Source of the DNA: Halieaceae bacterium UBA5044
GTDB taxonomy: Bacteria; Pseudomonadota; Gammaproteobacteria; Pseudomonadales; Halieaceae
Length of the DNA stretch: 64,000 bases
Assembly: GCA_002416125.1 (NCBI GenBank)
Contig: DIBU01000022.1
Span: 211,675-275,674, forward strand
Direction of reading: 5' to 3'
This document shows, one piece after another, positions 1 through 6,827 of this stretch. The notes under the pieces were generated by a model, which was not told the DNA's origin, searched no databases, and saw only the letters and a program-made list of their open reading frames with translations. Position 1 is the first letter of the stretch, and every line of letters begins with the position of its first letter. The translations under genes were made by a program, and so were the position numbers.

Positions 1-170
1 CTTAGCAGCGCACCCGTCGCGGGGTCCAGGGAGGACATCTCACCGTCACAGACCAGAAACGGTGTTTCTCTGCAGGCGGTCCGGCCGGGTGGAGTAGGGT
101 GTTGCCAACATGCCGCCAACGGCGTTCCCGCGGCCTGCCGCCGGCGCAAGCGGCGCAGCCGCAGCCACAT
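1..170 (-). CDS. DnaQ-like 3'-5' exonuclease, 5' part only (cut by left edge)
   Basis: Reading the minus strand, an ATG at 168-170 overlaps the TGA of the DUF294 gene (TGATG), and the frame stays open to the window edge, giving 56 complete codons. After an Arg-rich start the sequence reads PFLVCDGEMSSLDPATG (about residues 37-53). This is the first exonuclease motif of DnaQ/epsilon-like 3'-5' exonucleases, with the D-x-E metal-binding pair at D42 and E44. A small DnaQ-like exonuclease following a cNMP/CBS/DUF294 gene is a common pairing in gammaproteobacteria, and the stop/start overlap implies translational coupling. The other exonuclease motifs lie outside the window, so the activity is inferred from one motif plus context. 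Confidence 0.72.
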   Translation of the reverse strand, partial: MWLRLRRLRRRQAAGTPLAACWQHPTPPGRTACRETPFLVCDGEMSSLDPATGALL

Positions 171-2047
171 CAGCCCATGCCCGCCCGGTAGGTTTGGCGC
201 ATGGCGGCCTGTGATTCGTCGATCAGGGTGAAGGCATCGCGCAGCTGCTCGCGCGCCAGTGTCGGCAGCCCGTGCGGTTTCAGGAAATTGTCTGGTGTTT
301 CTCCCGACATGATCTGCTGGCACTGGTGCTGCAGGCGATGCTCTTGAATGCAGTGCAGGGCATCGGCCAGGTTGCGGCTGTCGCCCATGGTCATCTTCTT
401 CTCCCGCGCCAGCGCCCGCAACCGCTCTTCCGTGTTGACGGCGGGTATGCGATGAGCCAGCGCGTGCAGCCGCACGATCTCGGTGATTGGCAACACCCCG
501 CGTTTTTTCACATCCACCGCGTCGCGGTGCTCGCCGTTGCGCTCCACCACGAAACGGCGGAACATCCCCAGCGGTGGCCGGCTCTCCAGGGCGTTTGCGG
601 CCAGCGCGGCAAGAAAAATGGAGTTGCCCGACGCCTCCTGCAGCATCACCTCCTGGAGACGCTCGCACAGGTTTTCCTCGCCGTAGATGGGCCGCAGGTC
701 GAAGAAGATGCTGACACGCATCACCGCCGCTGGAGAGGGGGTGGTGGTCCAGCCGCGCACAGTATCCTGCCAGCGGTGCAGCGGTTGCCGCCAACTGTCC
801 GTGGTTGCCATGATTTCGCCGCGGCAGTATGGGTAGCCGCAGAGTTGCAGGCCGTCACAGACGCGCCGCGCCAGATCGGCAAACCAGCCAGCGTGTTCAG
901 GCTGTGTCTCATCGGCGAAAATCATGCCATTGTCCTGATCGGCGCCAAACAGCTGCTCGGCGCGCGCCTGGGAGCCGAATCCGACCCAGCACCACGCCGC
1001 AGGGGCAGGCCCCAGTTCGGCTTCTGCCAGCTGAATCAGGCGCACGGTCACGGCATCCGATATGGCAGTGAGGACGCGGCTGACCTGATGCGCGTGCATG
1101 CCGGACTGACTCCATTGCACCACCAGCGCCGGCATGCCTGTCAGCAACGTCCTGATACCCTCGGCGCTGTCCTGCCTGGAGATATGTTGTACGAGATACA
1201 CCGGGTCATTCTGGCGCGCGAGTATCAGGTCTGACGTGGTGATCATGCCCGCGAGGCGGCCCCCTTCCACGACGGGCAGGTGGTGATAGCCACGCTGGGT
1301 CATCAGCAACGTTGCATCAAACAGGGTGCAGTCCGCTTCCACTGTTTCCAGCTGAGTTGTCATGATGCTGGCAATGGGCGTGTCGGCAGGCAGTGCCGTC
1401 GTCAACGCCCGGGCCCGCAAGTCCCGGTCGGTAATAATGCCCTGCAGGCGGCCGTCATCGAGTACCAGCGCCGAGGAGACGCGCCTTTGCGTCATGGCCC
1501 GGGCCACAGCCTGCAGGGTGTCGCTGCCGCAGACGGTGAGCAGGTCCGTGCTCATGTAGTCACGGATGCTCTGCAGCAGGGCGTTCGGGGATGGCTGGTA
1601 GCGCGCGGCGCGCCGCAGTCGGCGGCTGCGCTGGCTGCTGAAATGCCGATCGATATCCCGGTGTGCCTGGCGCAGTGCCTGGTAGGCGCTGTCCGGGAGA
1701 AAATACACCAGCGCATCCTCGATCACGCAGGCCCGCACCTCGCCGCGTTCGGCGTTCAGGCCGCCAATGTGAAAGCTCTCGCCTTCGCCCAGGCGATCCA
1801 GCAGGGTGTCGTCTGCATCGCGCAGGTCGACGGCACCGCTGCGCAGTATGCGCAAGCCGCGTGGCTCGGAGCCGGCATCAAAAGATTCGCCGTGGGTGTG
1901 ATAGCTGATGGCAACCGACGTCAGCAGGTCCGCCAGCTCTGCGGGAGAAAGCCGGTCGAAGGGCAGTGTGCTGGCGAGAAAATCCGCGATCGGTGCCAGA
2001 TCCACGGGCGCTCGTGGCACGGTGGGCGCGTCATCGCCTGCGGCCAC
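170..2047 (-). CDS. cNMP-binding / CBS pair / DUF294 nucleotidyltransferase-like signalling protein
   Basis: This is a 625-residue cytoplasmic multidomain protein. An N-terminal cyclic-nucleotide-binding-like beta-roll spans about residues 15-140. A tandem CBS pair follows at about 165-285 (two YMSTDLLTV- and IMTTQLETV-type starts). Then comes a DUF294 nucleotidyltransferase-like domain (about 315-450) with GSQARAEQ and a downstream DQDNG motif, and a DUF294 C-terminal helical domain. Such proteins probably sense nucleotides and may nucleotidylylate a partner, but no substrate is established. The gene lies 2 bp after the small anchored protein, in the operon with the carboxylate symporter, which is the usual setting of this family beside acetate-type permeases and CrbS-like kinases. 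Family assignment is firm; biochemical function is unknown. Confidence 0.9.
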   Translation of the reverse strand: MAAGDDAPTVPRAPVDLAPIADFLASTLPFDRLSPAELADLLTSVAISYHTHGESFDAGSEPRGLRILRSGAVDLRDADDTLLDRLGEGESFHIGGLNAERGEVRACVIEDALVYFLPDSAYQALRQAHRDIDRHFSSQRSRRLRRAARYQPSPNALLQSIRDYMSTDLLTVCGSDTLQAVARAMTQRRVSSALVLDDGRLQGIITDRDLRARALTTALPADTPIASIMTTQLETVEADCTLFDATLLMTQRGYHHLPVVEGGRLAGMITTSDLILARQNDPVYLVQHISRQDSAEGIRTLLTGMPALVVQWSQSGMHAHQVSRVLTAISDAVTVRLIQLAEAELGPAPAAWCWVGFGSQARAEQLFGADQDNGMIFADETQPEHAGWFADLARRVCDGLQLCGYPYCRGEIMATTDSWRQPLHRWQDTVRGWTTTPSPAAVMRVSIFFDLRPIYGEENLCERLQEVMLQEASGNSIFLAALAANALESRPPLGMFRRFVVERNGEHRDAVDVKKRGVLPITEIVRLHALAHRIPAVNTEERLRALAREKKMTMGDSRNLADALHCIQEHRLQHQCQQIMSGETPDNFLKPHGLPTLAREQLRDAFTLIDESQAAMRQTYRAGMG

Positions 2048-2049
2048 AG

Positions 2050-2526
2050 TCAGGGCCCCGGCGTGCGGAAGCGTTGCAGAAAATCCGAACCCGTGTCTGC
2101 GAAGTAGCGGCTGCCGCCTGCGGCGGCCACCAGTTGCAGTCTCGCCCCTTCGCCGGGTAGTGCAGGCAGGTTCAGCACCCAGCGTTGGGGGCTTGATTCA
2201 TCGGGGCGCATGGCTCGCGGTTCGGCCGTGCTACCGGCTTCCTCAATGGCCACGACAGCGCCCTCCAGGGGGTGTGACGCCTGCAGCCGCAGTTGCCAGC
2301 CAGAGCTTCGGGCCTGTACGTCGATTTCAAGCTCCAGGTTGCCGTTGGTCAGTGCACAGCGGCCGCTGTCGTAGCGACAGTTGCTCTTGGCAATGAGTGG
2401 GTAGTCGCGACCCGCTTCAGCCAGGTGAGGCTGCTCTCCGACCAGTTGACCCACGGCAAACCACGCACCGATGGACAGCAACGGGGCCACCAGTAGTGCG
2501 ATGATGACGTGTCGGTTGCTGAGCAT
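2050..2526 (-). CDS. Small membrane-anchored protein, unknown function
   Basis: A 158-residue protein with one N-terminal hydrophobic segment (about residues 7-27, IIALLVAPLLSIGAWFAVG) acting as a signal anchor. A periplasmic-type beta-rich region follows, with two cysteines close together (in SNCRYDSGRC) that could form a disulfide. No named domain is recognisable. It sits between the symporter (17 bp upstream) and the DUF294 gene (2 bp downstream), so it is almost certainly cotranscribed and may be an accessory of the transport or signalling module. It is supported as real by tight operon packing and reading-frame continuity. Confidence 0.75.
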   Translation of the reverse strand: MLSNRHVIIALLVAPLLSIGAWFAVGQLVGEQPHLAEAGRDYPLIAKSNCRYDSGRCALTNGNLELEIDVQARSSGWQLRLQASHPLEGAVVAIEEAGSTAEPRAMRPDESSPQRWVLNLPALPGEGARLQLVAAAGGSRYFADTGSDFLQRFRTPGP

Positions 2527-2543
2527 CGGCTTTTCTCCTGCTC

Positions 2544-4274
2544 TCAGTGGTCGTGTGCGGCGCTGGCGCCAGCGGGTACGCGGATATGCTCCACGAGTTC
2601 CTGTACCGACTCCGGCGGTGCGCTGGTGACGCGGCTGACCAGCATGGCCACGGTGAAGTTGACGATTGCACCTACCGCGCCGAAGGCATTGGGTTCAATC
2701 CCCAGGAACCAGTTGGCCGGCATGTCACCGAGGAACGCGGTCGAAGCAATGAACATAATACCCTTGTGCTGGAACACGTAGAACAGGGTTACCCCGATGC
2801 CTGCGACCATGCCCGCAATTGCGCCCTCCTTGGTGGTGCGCTTGGAGAAGATGCCCATCATCAAGGCCGGGAAGATGGAGGAAGCGGCGAGCCCGAATGC
2901 CAGCGCCACGGTGCCCGCGGCAAACCCCGGCGGGTTGAAGCCCAGATAACCTGCCCCGGCGATCGCGGCGGCCATGGCGACCCGGCTGGCACGCAGCTCG
3001 GCGCGTTCGGAAATGCCCGGCGCTATCATCCCTTTCAGCAGGTCATGGGAGATGGCCGAGGCAATGGCCAGCAACAGCCCGGCCGCCGTGGACAGGGCGG
3101 CAGCGAGGCCGCCGGCAGCCACCAGCGCGATCACCCAGTTGGGCAGCTGCGCAATTTCCGGGTTGGCCAGTACCATGATGTCGTTATCCACGGTCACCAT
3201 TTCATTGACCGCAGGGTCGGCGCTGTACTGGATGCGGCCATCCTGGTTCTTGTCCTCGAAGGCCAGCAGACCGGTGGTTTCCCAGTTGCGGAACCAGTCG
3301 GGGCGCTCTTCATATACCAGGTATTCACCGGGCGTCGGTTCGATGGTCTGCATCAGGTTCAGGCGGGCCATGCCGGCAACGGCGGGTGCTGTGGTGTAGA
3401 GGATGGCAATGAACAACAGTGCCCAGCCGGCAGAGCTGCGCGCGTCGCGTACTTTCGGCACGGTAAAGAAGCGGATGATGACGTGGGGCAGGCCGGCGGT
3501 ACCAATCATCAGTGACGCCGTGTAGGCGAACATGTTCAGGCCACTCAGCCGGTATTCCGTGGTGTACTCGTTGAAGCCCAGCTCCATCACCATCTGGTCC
3601 AGCTTATCGAGCAGATAGGTGTCTGTGCCGGTCAGTGTGCTGCCGAGGCCCAACTGCGGGAAGGGATTTCCGGTCAGGTTCAGGCTGATGAATATAGCGG
3701 GAATGGTATAGGCCATGATCAGCACGCAGTACTGTGCAATCTGCGTGTAGGTGATGCCTTTCATGCCCCCCAGCACCGCGTAGAAGAACACAATGCACAT
3801 GCCCACCAGCAACCCGGTGCCGTAGTCAACTTCGAGGAAGCGCGAGAAGGCAACGCCGATGCCCTTCATCTGGCCTATCACGTAGGTGACGGAGCAGATG
3901 ATCAGACACACCACCGCCACCGCGCGCGCTGCTTTCGAGTAAAAACGGTCGCCGATGAATTCAGGTACCGTGAACTTGCCATACTTGCGCAGGTAGGGTG
4001 CCAGAAACATGGCGAGAATAACGAAGCCGCCGGTCCAGCCCATCAGGAACACGGAGCCGCCATAGCCCATGAAGGCGATCATGCCGGCCATGGAGATGAA
4101 TGAGGCGGCGGACATCCAGTCTGCCGCCGTGGCCATGCCGTTGGCGACGGGATGCACACCGCCACCGGCGACATAAAAGTCCTTGGTGGAGCCGGCGCGC
4201 GACCAGATCGCAATGCCGATGTACAGCGCGAAGCTGGCGCCAACCACGAGGTAAGTCAGAGTTTGCAGTTCCAT
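2544..4274 (-). CDS. Sodium:solute symporter large subunit (SSF family, VC_2705-like; acetate/carboxylate type)
   Basis: A 576-residue polytopic inner-membrane protein of the SSF family (about 13 transmembrane helices). It has the N-terminal core motif VYVAGG-like (FYVAGGGVHP), TAADWMSAASFISMAG, and GGMKGITYTQIAQY. These resemble ActP/VC_2705-type sodium/monocarboxylate symporters. A hydrophilic insertion around residues 325-360 contains an Asp/Asn-rich calcium-loop-like stretch (EDKNQDGRIQ) seen in this subfamily. It is expected to import acetate or another short carboxylate with sodium. It lies 10 bp after the DUF4212 small subunit, its usual partner. The substrate is inferred from family and from the neighbouring crbS/crbR genes, which control acetate use in other gammaproteobacteria. 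Confidence 0.92.
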   Translation of the reverse strand: MELQTLTYLVVGASFALYIGIAIWSRAGSTKDFYVAGGGVHPVANGMATAADWMSAASFISMAGMIAFMGYGGSVFLMGWTGGFVILAMFLAPYLRKYGKFTVPEFIGDRFYSKAARAVAVVCLIICSVTYVIGQMKGIGVAFSRFLEVDYGTGLLVGMCIVFFYAVLGGMKGITYTQIAQYCVLIMAYTIPAIFISLNLTGNPFPQLGLGSTLTGTDTYLLDKLDQMVMELGFNEYTTEYRLSGLNMFAYTASLMIGTAGLPHVIIRFFTVPKVRDARSSAGWALLFIAILYTTAPAVAGMARLNLMQTIEPTPGEYLVYEERPDWFRNWETTGLLAFEDKNQDGRIQYSADPAVNEMVTVDNDIMVLANPEIAQLPNWVIALVAAGGLAAALSTAAGLLLAIASAISHDLLKGMIAPGISERAELRASRVAMAAAIAGAGYLGFNPPGFAAGTVALAFGLAASSIFPALMMGIFSKRTTKEGAIAGMVAGIGVTLFYVFQHKGIMFIASTAFLGDMPANWFLGIEPNAFGAVGAIVNFTVAMLVSRVTSAPPESVQELVEHIRVPAGASAAHDH

Positions 4275-4284
4275 GAGGCGGCCC

Positions 4285-4551
4285 CTAGTCTTCTTCTACG
4301 TTGAATTCGCGGTCGAGCTTGCCCATCTTGCGCGTGTAGTAAAAAATCAGCAGTACGAACACGTAGATGGAGCCCTGCTGGGCGAACCAGAAGCCGAGCT
4401 TGTAACCACCGATCTGGATCTGGTTGAGCACATCGACAAACAGGATGCCGCAGCCGAAACTCACCACGAACCAGACCACCAGAAGTTTGAACATCAGGGC
4501 AAGATTGCGGCGCCAATAGGCCAGCGCCTGGGCCTCGGTTAAACGTGACAT
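4285..4551 (-). CDS. Sodium/substrate symporter small subunit (DUF4212)
   Basis: An 88-residue protein with two transmembrane helices (about residues 20-42 and 55-78). It has the typical start LTEAQALAYWRRNLALM and an acidic tail ending in DREFNVEED, matching the DUF4212 small subunit that accompanies VC_2705-type symporters. It is the first gene of the minus-strand operon and is spaced 10 bp from the large subunit. The 94 bp between its ATG and the end of the porin gene must hold the operon promoter. That stretch contains the 13-bp motif described at 4623. Confidence 0.92.
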   Translation of the reverse strand: MSRLTEAQALAYWRRNLALMFKLLVVWFVVSFGCGILFVDVLNQIQIGGYKLGFWFAQQGSIYVFVLLIFYYTRKMGKLDREFNVEED

Positions 4552-4622
4552 GGGGACTCTCCATTGCTGTTGTTATCGTCGCAGGCAGCCGGACTATAGC
4601 ACCGGGTATCGCTGCGTCGCTG

Positions 4623-4635
4623 TTGGACCTTGGTC
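4623..4635 (-). promoter_or_regulatory. Candidate operator upstream of symporter operon (13-bp motif, copy 1)
   Basis: The plus-strand sequence TTGGACCTTGGTC occurs here and again, identically, at 6039-6051. Read on the transcribed (minus) strand it contains the dyad GACC-AA-GGTC. It lies 72 bp upstream of the DUF4212 start codon; the second copy lies 71 bp upstream of the porin start codon. Identical sequence at matching distance before two functionally linked genes suggests a shared regulator. The adjacent LuxR-type CrbR is the obvious candidate, but that is inference. Confidence 0.5.
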
Positions 4636-4645
4636 GATAGCGCCA

Positions 4646-5968
4646 TCAGAAGGCGTACTTCATGGCAAATTGCAGGCGGCTCAGATCACCCGAGCGACCA
4701 TCCTCCAGTTCCTTGCGCGCGTAAATCAGTTCCCCACCCAGCTGCAGGCCGGGATGTGGCAGCCAGTTCAGGTTGGCGTGGGCGGATTCATAGCGTTTTG
4801 CCAGCTGGCCGGCGGTGGCGTATTCACCGATCGACGGGTTGTCGGCTGCAGAGGCCGACAGGGCGAAGGTGCTGCGCCACTGCGCGCTCCAGGCGTGTTG
4901 GTAGGCGAGCATGGCACCCCACTGCGCAATGGTGTCGATGTCGCCGTTACTGTCGATGTAGCCATCGTCGAATGTGTTCAGGCCCATATAGCGGCCCAGT
5001 GCAGAGCCCTGGTTGAGCATGAAGCGCATATCGCCGTTTGCCAGCTGCCATTTGCCCGCAAGACTGAGGCCGTACCCCCAGGTGTCGTCGCTGGCCAGTT
5101 TTTCGCCACTGTTCAGGCGGCTCTCGTAGCCGAGCTGGCGTCCCATGGCTGCCAGTGTCCAGCTGAGGTCACCGGCGGTGCCGTTGTAGCGCGCAATCAG
5201 GTCTGGAATGGTCTCTGCGTTGTCCAGGCGACGGTTCACCCCGGTATCGCTGAGCTCATCGATTCGGGTCGCCGGGTTCTCCAGCGCAAACTGGAAATTG
5301 CCCTCGGTCCAGCGCACTTGCGGCTGCCTGACGAAAATGGTGCTGACGGGGCCGACGAAGTCGAGCAGGTCGGGCAGGGCGCCCACGTTGAAGAAGGTAG
5401 ACCAGCTCTGCCCCGCCAGCAGTGAGCGTCCCTCGCCCATGTCCCAGTTGATATAGGCGTGGCGCAGGCGCGGGTTCCAGGAGTTGGAGATACGCTCGTC
5501 GCCTCCCGGGCTTAACATAAAGTCCAGCTCGATACGTGTGTCGATGCTGCCCTGCGCCGTTGGCGTCCGAGTGGTGAAGAAGAATCGCGATGACTGGGCG
5601 TGCAGCTTGGTGCTGGTGGCGGCCTCGCCATCGCCAGATGCCGGTTCAACCGGGATCAAAGACGAGACCAGAAAGTCGTCCACCAGATCATTGGTCGGCT
5701 TGCCTTCACTGTACCGGGAGGTGATGGCATCGAGCTGGATGTAGCCGCCGTAGCCGAAGCGGGTGCCCTTGCGCACAGGCCGCAGGGTCTCCAGTTCTTC
5801 ACGAGTGGATTCGCCGGCGGCCTGCTGGTCGACGACCAGTGCCTTCAATTCGGCGATTTGCTGCTCAAGCAGGGCGATGCGTGCCGCGAGATCTTCAGCG
5901 GAGGCGCTGAAGGGCAGTAGCGCCAGCGGTGTGGCGAGTAGTGTGGCAATCAGTTTTCGCGTGGGCAT
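4646..5968 (-). CDS. DcaP-like trimeric outer-membrane porin
   Basis: A 440-residue outer-membrane protein. A signal peptide ends at about ASA-ED (residue 24). A short coiled coil follows (ARIALLEQQIAELKALV, about 28-46), then FGYGGYIQLDAITSRYSEGK, and a long beta-strand-rich region ending in an aromatic FAMKYAF C-terminus recognised by the BAM machinery. The coiled coil followed by a GYIQLD-type first strand is the DcaP porin architecture. DcaP porins take up small carboxylic compounds, consistent with the symporter and sensor genes next door. The gene is divergent from crbR and has copy 2 of the 13-bp motif 71 bp before its start. The exact substrate cannot be read from the sequence. Confidence 0.88.
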   Translation of the reverse strand: MPTRKLIATLLATPLALLPFSASAEDLAARIALLEQQIAELKALVVDQQAAGESTREELETLRPVRKGTRFGYGGYIQLDAITSRYSEGKPTNDLVDDFLVSSLIPVEPASGDGEAATSTKLHAQSSRFFFTTRTPTAQGSIDTRIELDFMLSPGGDERISNSWNPRLRHAYINWDMGEGRSLLAGQSWSTFFNVGALPDLLDFVGPVSTIFVRQPQVRWTEGNFQFALENPATRIDELSDTGVNRRLDNAETIPDLIARYNGTAGDLSWTLAAMGRQLGYESRLNSGEKLASDDTWGYGLSLAGKWQLANGDMRFMLNQGSALGRYMGLNTFDDGYIDSNGDIDTIAQWGAMLAYQHAWSAQWRSTFALSASAADNPSIGEYATAGQLAKRYESAHANLNWLPHPGLQLGGELIYARKELEDGRSGDLSRLQFAMKYAF

Positions 5969-6038
5969 GGTATGCAGATCCTCTAGCTATTATTCTGTGT
6001 GACGTGCATGTTGTACCCTTGACCAGACCAGAGGCCCA

Positions 6039-6051
6039 TTGGACCTTGGTC
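6039..6051 (-). promoter_or_regulatory. Candidate operator in porin/crbR divergent region (13-bp motif, copy 2)
   Basis: This is an identical copy of the 13-bp motif at 4623-4635, containing the dyad GACC-AA-GGTC, 71 bp upstream of the porin start codon and about 60 bp upstream of the crbR GTG. A half-site-like TTGACC at 6019-6024 forms an additional outer inverted repeat with GGTCAA at 6048-6053. It is a candidate CrbR binding site by position only. Confidence 0.5.
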
Positions 6052-6067
6052 AAAGCCGCGCGGCATT

Positions 6068-6083
6068 TTCGACTTAAGTCGAA
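6068..6083. promoter_or_regulatory. 16-bp perfect palindrome upstream of crbR
   Basis: TTCGACTTAAGTCGAA is a perfect 16-bp palindrome 27 bp before the crbR GTG codon, in the 142-bp region between the divergent porin and crbR genes. The position would suit a repressor or autoregulatory site for crbR. The binding protein is unknown. Confidence 0.45.
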
Positions 6084-6110
6084 TAATCAATAACAAGAAC
6101 CGGAGGCCAC

Positions 6111-6767
6111 GTGTCTCGACGCAGTATCCTGATCGCTGACGATCACCCACTTTTTCGTGCTGCCCTGGAGCAGGTCGTCGCCAGCGCGTTTCCACAGCAC
6201 CGCCTGTTGCTGGCGGCCAATGTTGCCGAGCTGCAGCAGGCAGCCCAGGCGGAACAGGGCCTCGACTTACTGTTGCTGGATCTGCACATGCCCGGAGCGC
6301 TGGGTTTTTCAGCGCTGTGCTGGGTCGGTGGCCAGCTGCCCGGTGTGCCGGTGGTGATGGTATCGGCCAATGCCCAGCCGGATACCGTGCGACGCGCACT
6401 GGATCACGGCGCAGCCGCGTTTTTGTCCAAGTCTGCGGGTATCGAGGAAATGCAGCGCTGCATGGAAGCGGTGATGGCCGGAGCACGTGGATTGCACCCC
6501 GGGCTTTCCGTGGGTCAAAAGGGCGCGCGCCTGCAGGCACTTGATGTTGCCGACACTCTGTCCAGTCTCACGCCGCAGCAGTTCCGGGTGGCGTCCATGC
6601 TGGTTGAGGGTTTGCTGAACAAGCAGATCGCGGGGCACCTGGAGGTGAAAGAGGCGACGGTGAAGGCACACATGACCGAGATTTTTCGCAAACTGGGCGT
6701 GCATTCCCGCACGCAGGCGGTGTTGGCGCTTGCCAGCCTCTCGGTAGAGGCCGCGGAGGACGTCTAG
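6111..6767 (+). CDS. crbR: Response regulator CrbR, LuxR/NarL family
   Basis: A 218-residue two-domain response regulator. The receiver domain (about 5-120) has acidic pocket D10/D11, phospho-acceptor D57 (in LLLLDLHMPG) and lysine in FLSKSA. The C-terminal LuxR-type helix-turn-helix (about 145-210) reads LTPQQFRVASML...GLLNKQIAGHLEVKEATVKAHM. The GTG start at 6111 is preceded by a CGGAGG ribosome binding site. Convergent with it is the SSF-histidine kinase gene. This pair matches CrbS/CrbR, which activates acetyl-CoA synthetase and acetate use in Vibrio and Pseudomonas. The acs gene itself is not in the window. Local targets are probably the porin and symporter operons, given the shared upstream motif. 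Confidence 0.88.
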   Translation: MSRRSILIADDHPLFRAALEQVVASAFPQHRLLLAANVAELQQAAQAEQGLDLLLLDLHMPGALGFSALCWVGGQLPGVPVVMVSANAQPDTVRRALDHGAAAFLSKSAGIEEMQRCMEAVMAGARGLHPGLSVGQKGARLQALDVADTLSSLTPQQFRVASMLVEGLLNKQIAGHLEVKEATVKAHMTEIFRKLGVHSRTQAVLALASLSVEAAEDV

Positions 6768-6827
6768 CAGCCTGTCGGACTTAGTGCATCAGCCGCAGCA
6801 GATGAGCCCAGGTCCGACAGGCTGCTA
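6765..6827. terminator. Bidirectional stem-loop containing the stop codons of crbR and crbS
   Basis: A perfect 16-bp inverted repeat, TAGCAGCCTGTCGGAC at 6765-6780 and its reverse complement at 6812-6827, flanks a 31-nt loop that contains a smaller CATC...GATG stem. The first three bases of each arm are the TAG stop codons of crbR (plus) and crbS (minus). It lacks a long U-tract, so it may act as a 3'-end stabiliser or anti-readthrough hairpin as much as a classical terminator. Confidence 0.6.

Noticed and set aside
272..1234. Long plus-strand open frame (320 codons)
   Set aside because: It is antisense to the well-supported cNMP/CBS/DUF294 gene, has no domain resemblance, and is expected from high-GC codon bias.
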